A DNA stretch of 64,000 nucleotides from Gymnopus androsaceus JB14. Taxonomy: Eukaryota; Basidiomycota; Agaricomycetes; Agaricales; Omphalotaceae. The stretch covers positions 1 through 64,000 of the forward strand of contig ML769643.1 of assembly GCA_009733575.1 (NCBI GenBank). Reading direction: 5' to 3'. Positions 48,434-59,900 of the stretch are shown here, piece after piece. Under the pieces are notes generated by a model that saw only the letters and a program-made list of their open reading frames with translations, ran no database searches and was not told the DNA's origin. Numbering within the stretch: the stretch's first letter is position 1; each line of letters starts with the position of its first letter. Both the position numbers and the translations under genes were made by a program.

Positions 48434-49602
48434 ATGTCATTCGAAATCAAAGACCTTCCTGTGACCGTTGCTCGACACGAGTGAGTACTCTTGTATCCTC
48501 CGGAAGACAAATCGTAGTGACTCGGAACTGACTACCTCGCCATTGCAGCGTATACGAGGCAATATCCCCAGAACCATATTTTTCTGGTTCCTCGTTCCGT
48601 GGAAAAATCGTTGTGGTAGTCGGAGCATCCAAAGGCATAGGTTATTCCATCGCGTCCTTCTACGCGCGCGCAGGGGCGACTGTAGTTATTGTGTCTAGGT
48701 CGCAGAAGACATTGGATGAGGCTAGGGATCGTATTGTTTCCGAAAGCCGCACATCATCCGATGTGCTAGCCCTCGCTGCAGACACTGCAGACACCAAGGC
48801 CATCGAAGAAGTCATAGGGAAGGTCGTTGAAAAGTACGGCCGACTTGATGTGGTAGTTGCAAATTCGGGTGTGAGTAGTCCTTGGATGAAGCGTAAGTAT
48901 TCTATCAATCCTTCCTGGACATACGCAGCGGCTGATATATTATTCATGTAGGTTTCTCTGAGCAAGACCCGTATGAAGATTGGTGGAGAGTCATGGAAGT
49001 GAACCTACGAGGAGCTTACAATGTGGCACAGTGAGTTTTTTCCCATTCACTCAATGATTTCGCATGACATCGTCTACCAAGCTATGTCCTCCCGCACCTC
49101 ACAAAGAGTAAAGGGTATTTCATCGCTGTCACTGGAATGGCGGCACAGATCAACATACCATTCGCGAGTGCCTACACGGTTTCAAAGGTTGCTCTAAACA
49201 GGTTCATTGAATATGCTGCTATTGGCAAGTCATGTTCTTACTATTGCTACTCCCTTGAGTCTGACGCTTCAAATCATACAGAACATCCTGAGGTTAAATC
49301 TTTTAGTCTCCATCCTGGTGCAATCAAAACCGAAGGATCCTTAGGGTTGGAATCTGGAATGGAGTCGTTTCTGATTGATACCCTTCAACTCCCAGCTGCA
49401 ACAGCCTTGAAATTGACAGACGGAAGTGGAAGATTTGACTGGCTTTCTGGAAGGTAAGTTCGGTATTGACTCGATCAAAGGCACTATTTCACACTCTACC
49501 AGGTTTGTTTCAGCGAATTGGGATCTAGAAGAAGTAGAACGAGACTGGAAAAAAGATATTGTCAACAAAGACTTCCTTAAGACCAGATTTATCATCGAAT
49601 AG
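48434..49602 (+). CDS. Short-chain dehydrogenase/reductase, intact copy C
   Basis: An NAD(P)-dependent oxidoreductase of the classical SDR type with the same exon pattern as copies A and B but without their indels. Exon 1 reads MSFEIKDLPVTVARH. The core has GKIVVVVGASKGIG, NSGVSSPW, EVNLRGAYN, and the catalytic MAAQINIPFASAYTVSK (Ser nearby, Tyr, Lys). It ends DFLKTRFIIE before TAG. All joins checked are in frame; length about 275 residues. The intron 49225-49282 starts with GC and ends with AG. Its substrate cannot be inferred. It is the only copy of three in the window likely to make protein. Confidence 0.87.
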
Positions 49603-50364
49603 TCGAATAATTGACCACGAGCTAGGGAATAGATGTACAATCTTGCAACAACTAGTATGGGTGTAAGTAGTACTATGCCAGGTGTACAATTTTAAGCACC
49701 GGCGATCGAGGTTGCAGTCTTACCTAAACCATTGGCGTACTGAAAATATCCAGATTTCTCGTACTGTAAGACATTATTATCAGCTCTCAACTGATCTGGT
49801 AGAATTTGGATCTTACCGCCGAAAAACACAACCGAAACCGGTTAATCATTTACGGTCTCAACCATGGCTGCCTTTTACCTCCGAATCGGTTAATGAGAAC
49901 AATGCCTGCTTACTTCTATAGTTGGTTAATCTCTCAATAGCCACAGTGGTTAATTGAGACCTGCAACCTTCGCAGTTGGTTCATCTTTGCATAGCCTAAT
50001 AGCACAGTGGTTAATTTATTGTGTAACTGATTAATCCATGCCTCTGATTGCAAGTAGTTAATGTTCCCGAGAGTTGGTTAATCCTTCCATAGCTTACTAA
50101 CGAAGTGGTTGATTTATTGTGTAACTGGTTAATTCATGCAAGCAGTTAATGCTCCAGAGAGTTGGTTAATCCTTCATGTAAGTGGTTAATTGACTTGCCT
50201 TCGATTGAAAGTGGTTAATCCTTTGACTTGATTATGAGTGGTTAATATACTTGTCTTCGATTGATAGTGGTTAATATACTTGCATTGCTCATCCAGATAC
50301 TCCAGATAACCATGCAATCGGAGCCAAAGGAGATAGGTATGGGAAAAAGGTATGGAGAGGATAT

Positions 50365-50888
50365 CAGTGCTGTCACTTAAGGGGTTATTAAGCCCAAAAT
50401 TTGAAGCTAAGGCTTAAAGACTTAATAAGGGCTTAGCCTTAACATGAATATAAAAAAAACTTGAGCAATACAGCTACAATTAAGCATAGTCATCCCCATA
50501 AACTTCAAGCTTAATCTGCTGCAATGAGTTCCATCCTTAGTACCCCCTCACTGACCTACTTTTGTGTCCTTGTCATTACAAATTCCTCCAAAGGCTTTGT
50601 GATTTTGGTGCCCAACAGGTCTTCAAGCTTTATCAACAACCAACTTATCCTTTCTGGAAGATACTTCTGGGCCAGCATTATCAGTGTCCATAAAATCAGC
50701 CTCTTGATCCTTCATTGTCCAATTTTTCAACTCTTCGCACTGCACAGCACTTGATTTAATTGCTCATGTCACATGGTCACATCCTGAATTAAGGGTTAAT
50801 TAAGGATTTCTTTTGATACTAAGGCTTAAGTTAAGGGTCTTATTAAGGCTTAACTTAACTTAAGGGTTAAGGGTTAATGACAACACTG
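50365..50888. mobile_element. hAT-like MITE with TTAAG subterminal repeats, copy 2
   Basis: Ends CAGTGCTGTCA and TGACAACACTG with an exact 8-bp duplication GAGGATAT (50357-50364, 50889-50896). Same family as 27148-27684. Confidence 0.88.
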
Positions 50889-51059
50889 GAGGATATTGGA
50901 GGTGACCATTGAGATAGGCATGGAAGAAGGACATGAAGGTGGGGATTGAGATGCGAATGATTTTAAGTTGATAGTAACTCTCTTACTGTTACGGAGCCCA
51001 AAACTTCCCCAGTCAGCCATCCAACTGTTAATAATCTTTGCAGAATAACTGAATCTGTT

Positions 51060-51758
51060 CATCAGCAAAACCTGGGTGTGCTGCACAGAACTGTCCAGTT
51101 CTGTGCAGCGCTCATAGCACTCATAGCAGCCATAGCAAGGGTACCCTCTGTCCAGAGCTATGGATTGCTATGAAGTGCTATGGAATGCTATAAGAGCGAC
51201 GGAGATCACAAAAATGACATCTGTCAGAATAACATTCAATACAAAATATATTATTCATTTGAATTGTTCTCCTGGCTTGTGAGACTTGTGCGAAACCATT
51301 GCAAGACTACAGATAATCATTAAAATAATTTATTGACTCATTTGTAGTACTAGTACAATGTAGCGAGACTAGTATAACGATTTCTACATACAGTACTAAT
51401 GTAGTGATACTACTATCGTTACTACTCATGAGTGATGACTGCTGGCAATGCCTGTTAGTAGAATACTTGAAAGAAAGCAGGCACTCACCGTTGGAAGAAT
51501 CTTGGAGGGAAAGAAGTTGATGTTACGACGTTGCAACGATGCGCGTCGACTCTTATATAGTGCCCACCGGCACCCGCGGAGTTGAATGACAGATGATGAG
51601 ATGTCGAAACAAGTTTGACAGTTGGCGCAAATATTCAACAACCCCACAGGAGCTCATAGCACCTTATAGCACCTCATAGTTCTGTAGAGAACTATGGCTG
51701 CTATGGCCTGCTATAGCTTGCTATGGCTGCTATGACCACCACCCAGGTTTTGCTGATG
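51060..51758. mobile_element. TIR element of the CATCAGC family, copy 6 (699 bp)
   Basis: Termini CATCAGCAAAACCTGGGTG / CACCCAGGTTTTGCTGATG, with TT on both sides (51058-51059, 51759-51760). Subterminal repeats are of the CATAGCACTCATAGCA / GCTATGGCTGCTATG type. The AT-rich core has no recognisable gene. Confidence 0.9.
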
Positions 51759-52644
51759 TTGCTGAACAATGGATTCAGTTCCTACCTCCTGGTGGCTGTC
51801 GCGGTCATGCTTGTTCAGCCAACGAAGGAAGTGGATCATGAGGGGAAAAAGCAAGAAGCAAGTGGTTAATCCACTTAACTTTGCATACATGTGATGACTA
51901 AATCATCTGGTTAATTATGAAAATGATTAAGTCGCTTCCCTTTGTGCTCTGAACAGTCGATTAACTATTTGCCAAAGCAGTTAATCCATGTTGTCTCTTA
52001 GATACCTGCCTTCCCACCCACCTCTCGAGACTGATTTGGATATAATAGGCAGTCATGGTTGAGACCGTAATTAGTTAACTAGTTCTGGTTGTATTGCAGT
52101 ACCGCCCACATATCAAGTACAGCTCTCTCTGACAACGGTAGGAGAATCATCTCTGGTAATCCACTCCTTGAGATGTGGTAGAACTTCTGGAGTCGCAATT
52201 CTGTCGAGAGCTTCCGCAACCTTGGCATGACGAACTATCTCATCATTCAGCACCTCGAGAAGACAGGGTACTGAGTGCGGTCAAAGTGCGGTGATAAAAG
52301 TTGGGGTGATAAAAGTTGGCCAAAGACAAAGGCGATTTCATGTCTACCCACAAATAGCCTCACTAAGTCTCGGTACCAGAATTACATTGGTCATCGACTC
52401 ACTTAAATAAGGCACTGTCATCGGAAAATCCTGCAGCAAGAGTATCAACTGCCGCCGGAGACCCAATATTTCTTAAGGCAAACATCAGTAACGTTCAAAA
52501 AGCGGTTGAAAAGTTGATTTCGTAGTTCATCTATGCTGGCTTCAAGTTGCGTCCCCTGGATTGGGTGTACCTACCAGAAATCGTGAAGTGGCCGGAGCAG
52601 GGTTGATTGAGGTGTACAAACTTGACAGAGAAACTTTAGGGACT

Positions 52645-52701
52645 GAGATGGATGAGACAAACATTAAACTCACTGAGTTTAATGTTTGTCTCATCCATCT
52701 C
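52645..52701. repeat. Perfect 28-bp-arm palindrome
   Basis: Two perfect 28-nt arms (starting GAGATGGATGAGACAAAC) with a 1-nt spacer, inside an intron of the DOHH pseudogene. The intact gene has only one arm-equivalent here. Confidence 0.9.
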
Positions 52702-53276
52702 ACGGAATGTGACTTTTGTCTTTTAATGCTTGTTTAATGCTTCTTTATTCCTTGCACCTTCCTCAGTCTTGTCCCACTCGATTCTCGCAATCGCGCTTTC
52801 CCAAGTTTCACGAACGGATCTGTTCGGATCGGACAGATATTCTTTGAGGATTGGGATAGACTCGTCTGCGGCGGATATAGCTCCCATGGCTTCAGCTGCC
52901 TAATGTATCTCTCAAAGTTATCATCACTGCATAATCAAGACATTTGAGCATCACACACACTTCATGCCTGACCATAGGATCCTCCCACGAGTTGCGCAAG
53001 ACCGATTCCAACACGGGGAGAGCAGAGGAGCTTTTTATTTGGCCTAAGCAGTACGCAAGTACATGTTTAAGCAATGCAGACGAGGAAGCCTGGTTGATTC
53101 CGACTAGTAAATGTTGAAAGAAAATAATAGACATCATACCTTTTGAAATGCAATCATGAAATGGCCAAAATCGCGCCGTTATTCAGGATAAAGTGCTGGC
53201 GGAGATTCGGGGGGCCGGTCAACGCGTCCGGACCAGGGAGAGGGGCTTTTTCCGGCTTTTCAATACCTCTTGCTGA

Positions 53277-54322
53277 ACTAGTATACTTGCAGATGGTGGC
53301 AACGCTTCTCGAGCTACTGAACATGAAGCTCTTAGACCTCCTGTATTAACTGGAGTCAGGAAGATGGTAACATCGCATACCACCGACTGAAACATCGTCA
53401 TCGTCCGTTTATAACCATTCCTACCTAGTGTACTTGCAGATGGTGGCAACGCTTCTCAATCTACTGAACATGAAGCTCCTACAGTGACGGCAAAAAGTGA
53501 TGAACCACCCCAAATCGGGAAACGGGCGCTAAAAATCGTCGAAATGAGGTTCTTGAGCTCGTTCTTTCAAAACAAGGTGGTTTGAAAGCTCAAAAAACTT
53601 TGTGTATATACTAGGGGGTGTACAGTAGATATTTGGTACAGAAAAAGTGCAACATTGAGGTTGGAATGTCCAGAATTGATGATTTTATCCAAAACTACTG
53701 CATCTCTGGTCAATCCAGCTCGATACTTTGTCTATCTTCCTTTCACCCAAGCAGCTTTTGCATATGGCTGGGAGAAAACTCGTAGAGCCTCCTCACATAC
53801 TCATGGAAGCTTTGTTGTTTCCATTCCTCCTCCAAAGCAGACCACAACTCATCTGGATTCTTGGGCTGTGGGTCCTGCTTTTTTGCCTGCATATCAAGAT
53901 AATCTCAATGAGAGAGAGGTCAGGCAAGCTGGGAGGCCACACGAGGAGGTAGATGCTCAAGTCCCAGACTCCGACAGAGCCAGCTTCTCTTGTGGAGCTT
54001 TTTTGTCATTTGTGGTCATTTCCTCAGCATTGAGATACATTATTCCAGATTTTTTTTGCCTATTATCTACAATATACCCTCTAGTATACACACAAATTTT
54101 TTTAAGCTTTCAAACCAACTTGTTTTGAAAGAACGAGCTCAAGAACCTCGTTTCGACGATTTTTAGCGCCCGTTTCCCGATTTGGGAATTGGGGCGGTTC
54201 ATCACTTTTTGCCGTCACTATAGACCTCCTGTATTAAATGGAATCAGGAAGATGGTAACATCGCATACCACCGATTTAAACATCGTCATCGCCCGCTTAG
54301 AACCATTCCTACCCACAAGACC
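53277..54322. repeat. Tandem duplication interrupted by a mariner remnant
   Basis: Unit 1 (53277-53424) and unit 2 (53427-54322, less the insertion) share ACTTGCAGATGGTGGCAACG and GGAAGATGGTAACATCGCAT. Unit 2 contains the mariner-like element 53482-54220, so unit 1 shows the empty site. Confidence 0.85.
53482..54220 (-). mobile_element. Tc1/mariner remnant (739 bp)
   Basis: Ends CAGTGACGGCAAAAAGTGAT, about 95 bp of inverted repeat, with TA on both sides (53480-53481, 54221-54222). The minus strand keeps the transposase C-terminus in two frames: WPPSLPDLSLIE (the DD(E/D) third-residue motif) and NPDELWSALEEEWKQQSF. The upstream two-thirds of the transposase are deleted. Confidence 0.88.
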
Positions 54323-54362
54323 ACTCCTCCTTGTATGCTGAGACTCGTCCGTTCCATGTTAC

Positions 54363-54512
54363 TCGGATATTGACTCAGTTCGGTCACTGAATACTCTTCT
54401 GTGCACAGTGACGCGTCCTCGAGTCCGTGTAAGAATGCGAAATCTTCATCGAATTAGATCAGTGGACCTTCGCAATAGCCAAAATCGACTTCATCCAATA
54501 ATTAAAGCACAA
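54363..54512 (+). pseudogene. SDR promoter and 5' end fragment
   Basis: Matches 48290-48440 upstream of SDR copy C (ATTGACTCAGTTCGGTCA, AATTAGATCAGTGGACCTTC) and stops at the start codon region. It is a fourth SDR-related copy. Confidence 0.75.
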
Positions 54513-55600
54513 TATCAAAGGCACATCAGGAAAAGCTTAATATGCAAACTTGTGATAACTTTGCATAAAATTGTACATTTTGTATCAAAATAGCATATAT
54601 AAGACAATTTAAGACAGAATGTCATAAATTATGCAATTTAATGCATTCAGTGCAAATTTAGAGCATCTTTTATGCAAATCTCTACATTTTCCAAGCTCCA
54701 TTAGGATATGAATTCTGTGTCACTGGAGCCTCAAGTGGCATAAAGTTCATTCTCAAGCTGTTATCTTACATGCCAAGACATTCAGAGTGAGAGCAAAGTA
54801 ACTTATTTCGCTAACTTATTTAACTTATTTCAATTCAATCAAGTTAACTTATTTTTTCCCACGCTTATGAACTTTACTTCGTGAACGTCGATTTACTTGG
54901 TGAATCTATTACGGCATATTTAACACTAACTTCGTAAATCAATGTCCTGTATGCTGTCCCATTGCTTGCTATTGCTGTCAATGTTCTTAAGAGCACCCAA
55001 ATAGACATGCTATGACTGTTCACTGTATCTTTGAAGCTCGCACCTGGTATAATCAGCATGCTATTGATTGCTTACTTGATGAACGTATTACGGTATATTT
55101 ATCTCGCCGTTGTTGTATCAGACTAATTCAAACATCTTCTACGTTGCTGCTCACTGTTGTTTTTGTGCTATGTGAATGAATTTATCTGCAAATCATGGCC
55201 TGTGCACTTCCATTATAAGTTGTTACAGACATTAGTGTAGTCTCGAGTCTGTTGTTAATACATATTATGGTACAAATTCACCACTGTTTTAGCTATATCA
55301 CTTGGCCATTGCTAAGCTAACAAATTTTTCCATTAGTGAGTGGTCCTCACTGCAGCTAATTAAATTTAAAATGAGTGATAAGTGCAAGTGTAATACATCT
55401 CCCATCACTCTGAGCACAATATACTTAATACTTACACACTAGATGTTCACTTTTCTGTTTGTTGCATAATATTTTTGAGTACTTCAATCAGTATTAGATG
55501 TATTGATGTTGCTTATGATAAAAAAGACTTATATATCAGTATTACTAGTGAATACCAGAGTATGTACAGTATCACTATGTCAGCTCATCCTGAGGTTATC
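54513..55600. other. AT-rich stretch with AACTTATT motifs
   Basis: No gene was seen. The segment 54795-54860 has TAACTTATTT repeats like those of the element at 57708-58396, perhaps a solo end of that family. Confidence 0.35.
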
Positions 55601-56090
55601 TTAGGCTCTACTTTTACCTCTTATGCGACTGGGGGCAGCTCTTCCTTTTCCCCTGCCCCTTCCTTTACCTCTACTTCTACTATTACTATCCCCCGGACCC
55701 AAATTTTTATCTTCTAGGCTTTCCACAATTTCCATAGCTTCCTCTGATACTCCTGCATGTCGAAATCTTTTCATGTTCTGCACAAAATCTGGATCATCCC
55801 AAGAGTCTGCCCTTTCTCGCTTCTTCTTTTCTGGATTGCTACAAAACTTATTGGCCTCAGGATTTTTTCGGAGATTGTAGGGCTTCGAAGGAGTGGAATC
55901 CACCTGCATATAATCAAGTGCTCTTGACTTCACTGGTATGGGAGGAGGATATTTAGGCTCAGATTATTTAATCTGTACTTGAGGTATGGCCAACATTTCA
56001 TTTAACAGATCTATACCAAGCATGTTCACTTCTTCAGTTGATGCCACCTCCCAGTTGTATGTTGTTCCATTGACATTGTGAGCTGTAATG
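55601..56090 (-). pseudogene. Hypothetical ORF with basic RG-rich tail
   Basis: An open frame (MKSRALDYMQVDSTPSK...) with a charged middle (EKKKRERADSWDDPDF) and an Arg/Gly-rich end. Upstream in the same direction, after an in-frame TAA, is NGTTYNWEVASTEEVNMLGIDL. No family recognised. It may be a retroelement gag or part of a DNA-transposon protein. Confidence 0.3.
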
Positions 56091-57700
56091 ACTCAATCCC
56101 CACATGAAACAAGGAAGATTGCTTATAGTTGTGCTCAGTAATCAATTTTGTATGGCCATGTTATGGTCATACAGTGTATGGTGCTGGATGTATGAAGTTA
56201 AGAAGTTTAAAACTATCAACTGCAAGTCAGTATTGTCTTAAAGATGTTCAAATGACTTTACTTACTTATACCTTTGCTTGAGCTCATGACCTGAACCATG
56301 CATTGCAAGGCCAAGGTAGAGTAGAGGATAGAGGCTCAGGCTTCCTTATAGGATGTCCGAGTCAAGTCCGAGTTGCATTTTTCGATGAAATTTGAGATGG
56401 GAGTTTTTACAATTTAGGCTCAGATACCTCATAATTTATAGAGGAAAAAGTTGGCAAGAAAATGTGTAGAAGTGTCTAATTTTGACTACTCACACTTACA
56501 CTGCATGCACTTCCATATATGGCCGTCTTCTTACCATGAATACAGCCTATTTTCATAACACCGACTGTACCATACAGAGAGGTGTCCAGCAATTGACAGT
56601 ACGGCGTCATAGCCGTAAAAACCATCTGTATATACCGTATATAATGGTTCCGGTGCAGAGCCCTACTAGTTACATCCCTAATCACAATTGGCTTTGTTTA
56701 CATCTTTGTATAGACTTTTGGAGTCAACTTACTGACTGATATTGGTCTGATATGTAAGAATTTCATCTTTCTGACCTCCTCCCACTCGTTCCTGTCCGCT
56801 CCGCACGCATGTACAAGTCTCGGAGTCTCGCAATCGACTTTAAGGAGTCTCAGGAATTACTAATTCACGCATATACACTAGTTTTATATTTAATTCCCAG
56901 ATTAACTGCTGCTTCGGATTGACTTACTTACTACTACTCCTTTAGTTAGACCCTAATGGTTCTGTCCATTACACTTATGTAGTGCCTGAAAATATTTCAA
57001 GTAACCTGGACATTGTGGTCTTTTGGCCCAGTTGGTGAGCAGATTGACTGTAGGCAGCCCCTTTAGAATAACACCAGTCCATGCATATTCACCTGCTGAA
57101 AAAAGCGAGGGATTGAGGAGGTTTAGACAACCGGTGTACATTGATACAATGACTCCCATCTTATAGAGACTTATTCCAGGCTAAAGTTTGTTGAGAGTTC
57201 ACAAGGCATTGGTAAAAACTTGTTTCAGGAGTGCACCGGTGCATATAGCTTTCAAATAGATTGTGAGTATGCCCAAGAAATAGCACAGGAACATTACATA
57301 GCGTAGAGCAGAGAGAACAGATGATAGAGAAAACACTGTGGCATCAGCAAGGCATTTGTGACAGTTGGTTATGAATGAGTCAGTTGTAGCGACAGAAAAA
57401 GTTGCAGAAAATGGTGGTACGGTCATTAATCGAACCTTTATTACCATAGAGCATTCAAGTTATACAATGATAGATGGAGTAAAGTTGCGAATATGGGTAA
57501 ATACGTTTGCATATAACAACTCATAATCGAGGTAAATGAACCTAATGTGACGGTTCTGTGATGAGCACCGAGGGGCACAAACAAGTCGCAGCTGGTATAG
57601 TCCAATTGCATGAGACTCTGAGATACTCAATTGGCCTCGATACTGCTTCAAACCTCTCAAAAGTACAAATTATTTCACCATAAGTTACGATAAGTACGAT
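56091..57700. other. Non-coding stretch
   Basis: About 1.6 kb with only short open frames and no recognisable domain or clean terminal repeat. Confidence 0.35.
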
Positions 57701-57707
57701 AAGTTAG

Positions 57708-58396
57708 CTTGTCAAAATTTCAAACTCCGCTAACTTATTTACTTGTGCCGAGATTTGCCGTTAAATTTACATTTATAACGACAATATAAATACCATTTGC
57801 GCTACTTGTGGAGCGTAAATATGGACGTTGTTGACAGCAAATGGATTCTATAGCTCATATACACTCATTCATATAGATAACATGCATATATGCATGTTTT
57901 TTTTAGCAACATTTGAGTCGGAATAGGTCAATATTAAGCAGCATACTGCTTGTACCAATTGCACAACCTTCCTCGGATGACCCAATACAAGCTGTAGGAG
58001 CATAATTCACATTAATTAGAGGCTCAATAACCTTGAGAAGTGTCCAGGATGGGGGTGGAACTATGAAAACAGTAGTTATACATATTTTATAAGGTAGCTA
58101 TAGTGTTGGGCAGAGTGTACAGAGCTCTATGAGCCTTCCAATACACTTAGGTCGTTGATACCTAGCTTGTGGCACACGATAAGTAAAATAAGTTAGCATA
58201 AGTAAGAATAAGTTAGATAAGTTAAATTGTCACGACAAGTTAACTTAAGTTAACTTATTCATTTAAGTTAACTTAAGTTAACTTATTCATTTAAGTTAAC
58301 TTAAGTTAACTTATTCATTTAAGTTAACTTCAAGTTAACTTATGTATTGATAAGTAAGCAATAAGTTAGCGGAGTTTGAATCTATAAGTTAGTTTG
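57708..58396. repeat. Inverted-repeat element with AAGTTAACTT repeats
   Basis: TCAAACTCCGCTAACTTATT (57719) and its reverse complement (58362-58381) form the inverted ends. A 28-bp tandem unit AAGTTAACTTAAGTTAACTT+ATTCATTT is repeated about three times at 58240-58340. No ORF. Confidence 0.6.
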
Positions 58397-58399
58397 GTA

Positions 58400-59900
58400 G
58401 CCATCAGAGATTTAACTTCAATGCAATGTGTTAAGTTGCTCTAAGTTGGTAAAATTTGCATAATTTTGCCCACTTTGAGCAAAGTCACTAGAGGTTATGT
58501 ATTGGCACATTAGCATTTGGCCCACCCTCAACTACACTTGTATCTCCTCCCCTCTGCAAACCTCCCAATCCTCTCCCAACACTGGCAGAGTCAGACTTCA
58601 ACTTCAGTTACTCGCAACTTTTGCGCAACTTGTTCATTTTACAAAACAACTCTATACTGGATGGCCACTGAAGTGCAGCTATCATGGGCTCTTTCATACG
58701 AAAATTTTGGTCACCAAGCGAGGCAAGACACTACTACTCGGGCTACTCAGACATTGTTTAAGTAAATCAATTGTGTCATGTCATTCCGGCGTGAAGCCGG
58801 AACCTGCCCTAAATCAATGTCATCACATCACGTTGCCATGCTGTCAAGTTGAATTTCGTTGTTGATCGACTTTCTTCCTCAACCACCATCTCCCTCTTCT
58901 CTCCCTCTTCTTTCCCTCCCTCAATAATGAGCCTAAATCCCTCGCATAACTATCCATATCCATCATTATCTCGAGTGCTTACTGCATTTTGACATGACCT
59001 AAATTCAAATACATCTTAGCTACTGGATGTGAACAGCTCGATGGTGGAAGATATTGTCAAAATTGCTGTGGTATGCCCTGGAATATCTTTCTTTGCACTG
59101 TTAAGCACTAATACATCTCTTTTCAACAGCTACATATGGCCGATTTCTTTAAGCTTGACTCTGACGAGCTTGGGCTCAGAGAAAATTGAAACCGAACTTC
59201 GGAGCATCCACAAAGCTTCAATTCGTTTCACTGACCCATGTTGGCTACTCAAAGAGGCTACCGGCAGCACTGTCGCATGTATTTGAAGATGTCCAGCTTT
59301 TTGAGGGATGGTACATCAACGCTTCCAGTATTCTTCAAGTTGAGTCTCATACTGTTCTCATAGCATTGGACGAAGATGCTATCTATGCAGGTTTTCATTC
59401 TTTTTTTCCTTCGACGCTTAAGCTGATGCTGCCTCACCATAGCGCACTGGGACATGTGGTAGCTATTCCTTTTTCCCCTGCGCTTCCCACTGCTTCATTG
59501 TACGCTTACCTATTTATGCCTCTCGTCGCTCTATCCTCTGCTACATTCTCATCCATTGCTGAGTACTTAATGTGTTATTCTGTATCCATGCGCTCTGTCA
59601 TTGTTTGTCGCATCCTTACTTAGCTATACATATTTGCCATTGTCATGTTACTTATGTACATTGACCTGTCGTATTAACCTCATTCACATTGCTTTCAGTA
59701 TTACTAAATATAACATTCATTTGTATTTATTGTTGCTTTGTGAGTTCTTTGGGGTAAGTATGTGTCAATGCAATTATCGTTATTAAGCATCGTTGATATG
59801 AGTGAATACTAATGCATAAAACAGTATAATAATGAATAAAATGTGAACATTTTGCAGTTTTTATCAAGGGACTTGTCAAATCGACGAATCTTTGAATAAT
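58400..59900. other. Uncharacterised stretch
   Basis: Several 80-145 codon frames occur (for example 59186-59623, with a hydrophobic C-terminal half), but none shows a known domain. A pyrimidine-rich run (CTCCCTCTTCTCTCC, about 58880-58920) may be a promoter element. I cannot support a gene. Confidence 0.35.

Larger units (their letters stand above)
49821..52099. mobile_element. Nested element with GGTTAAT subterminal repeats
   Basis: Inverted ends share ACAACC..AAC..GTTAA and a well-kept ATTTACGGTCTCAACCATG block (49845 and complement at 52065). Flanks TACCGCC (49814-49820 and 52100-52106) look like a 7- to 8-bp target duplication in an intron of the DOHH copy. Over twenty GGTTAAT motifs fill 49840-50290 and 51860-52080. 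Two other elements (50365-50888 and 51060-51758) are inserted into it, leaving about 1.05 kb of its own sequence. Confidence 0.75.
49692..53150 (-). pseudogene. Deoxyhypusine hydroxylase pseudogene (TE-split copy)
   Basis: Introns and exons match the gene at 9882-11151 in reverse orientation. The last exon lies at 49692-49775, then the copy is interrupted by the nested element at 49821-52099, and resumes with the preceding exon at about 52107. The first exon is missing: similarity starts at the end of exon 1 (about 53150). Several indels break the frame (for example around 52270-52320 and 52540), and HEAT/His-Glu segments are altered, such as KHVLAY. The intron following the linker carries a perfect 57-bp palindrome (52645-52701). 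Confidence 0.88.

Noticed and set aside
53655..54128. 157-codon plus-strand ORF
   Set aside because: It is antisense to Tc1/mariner transposase motifs on the minus strand.
59186..59623. 145-codon ORF with hydrophobic C-terminal half
   Set aside because: No recognisable domain, and competing frames of similar quality cover the same DNA.
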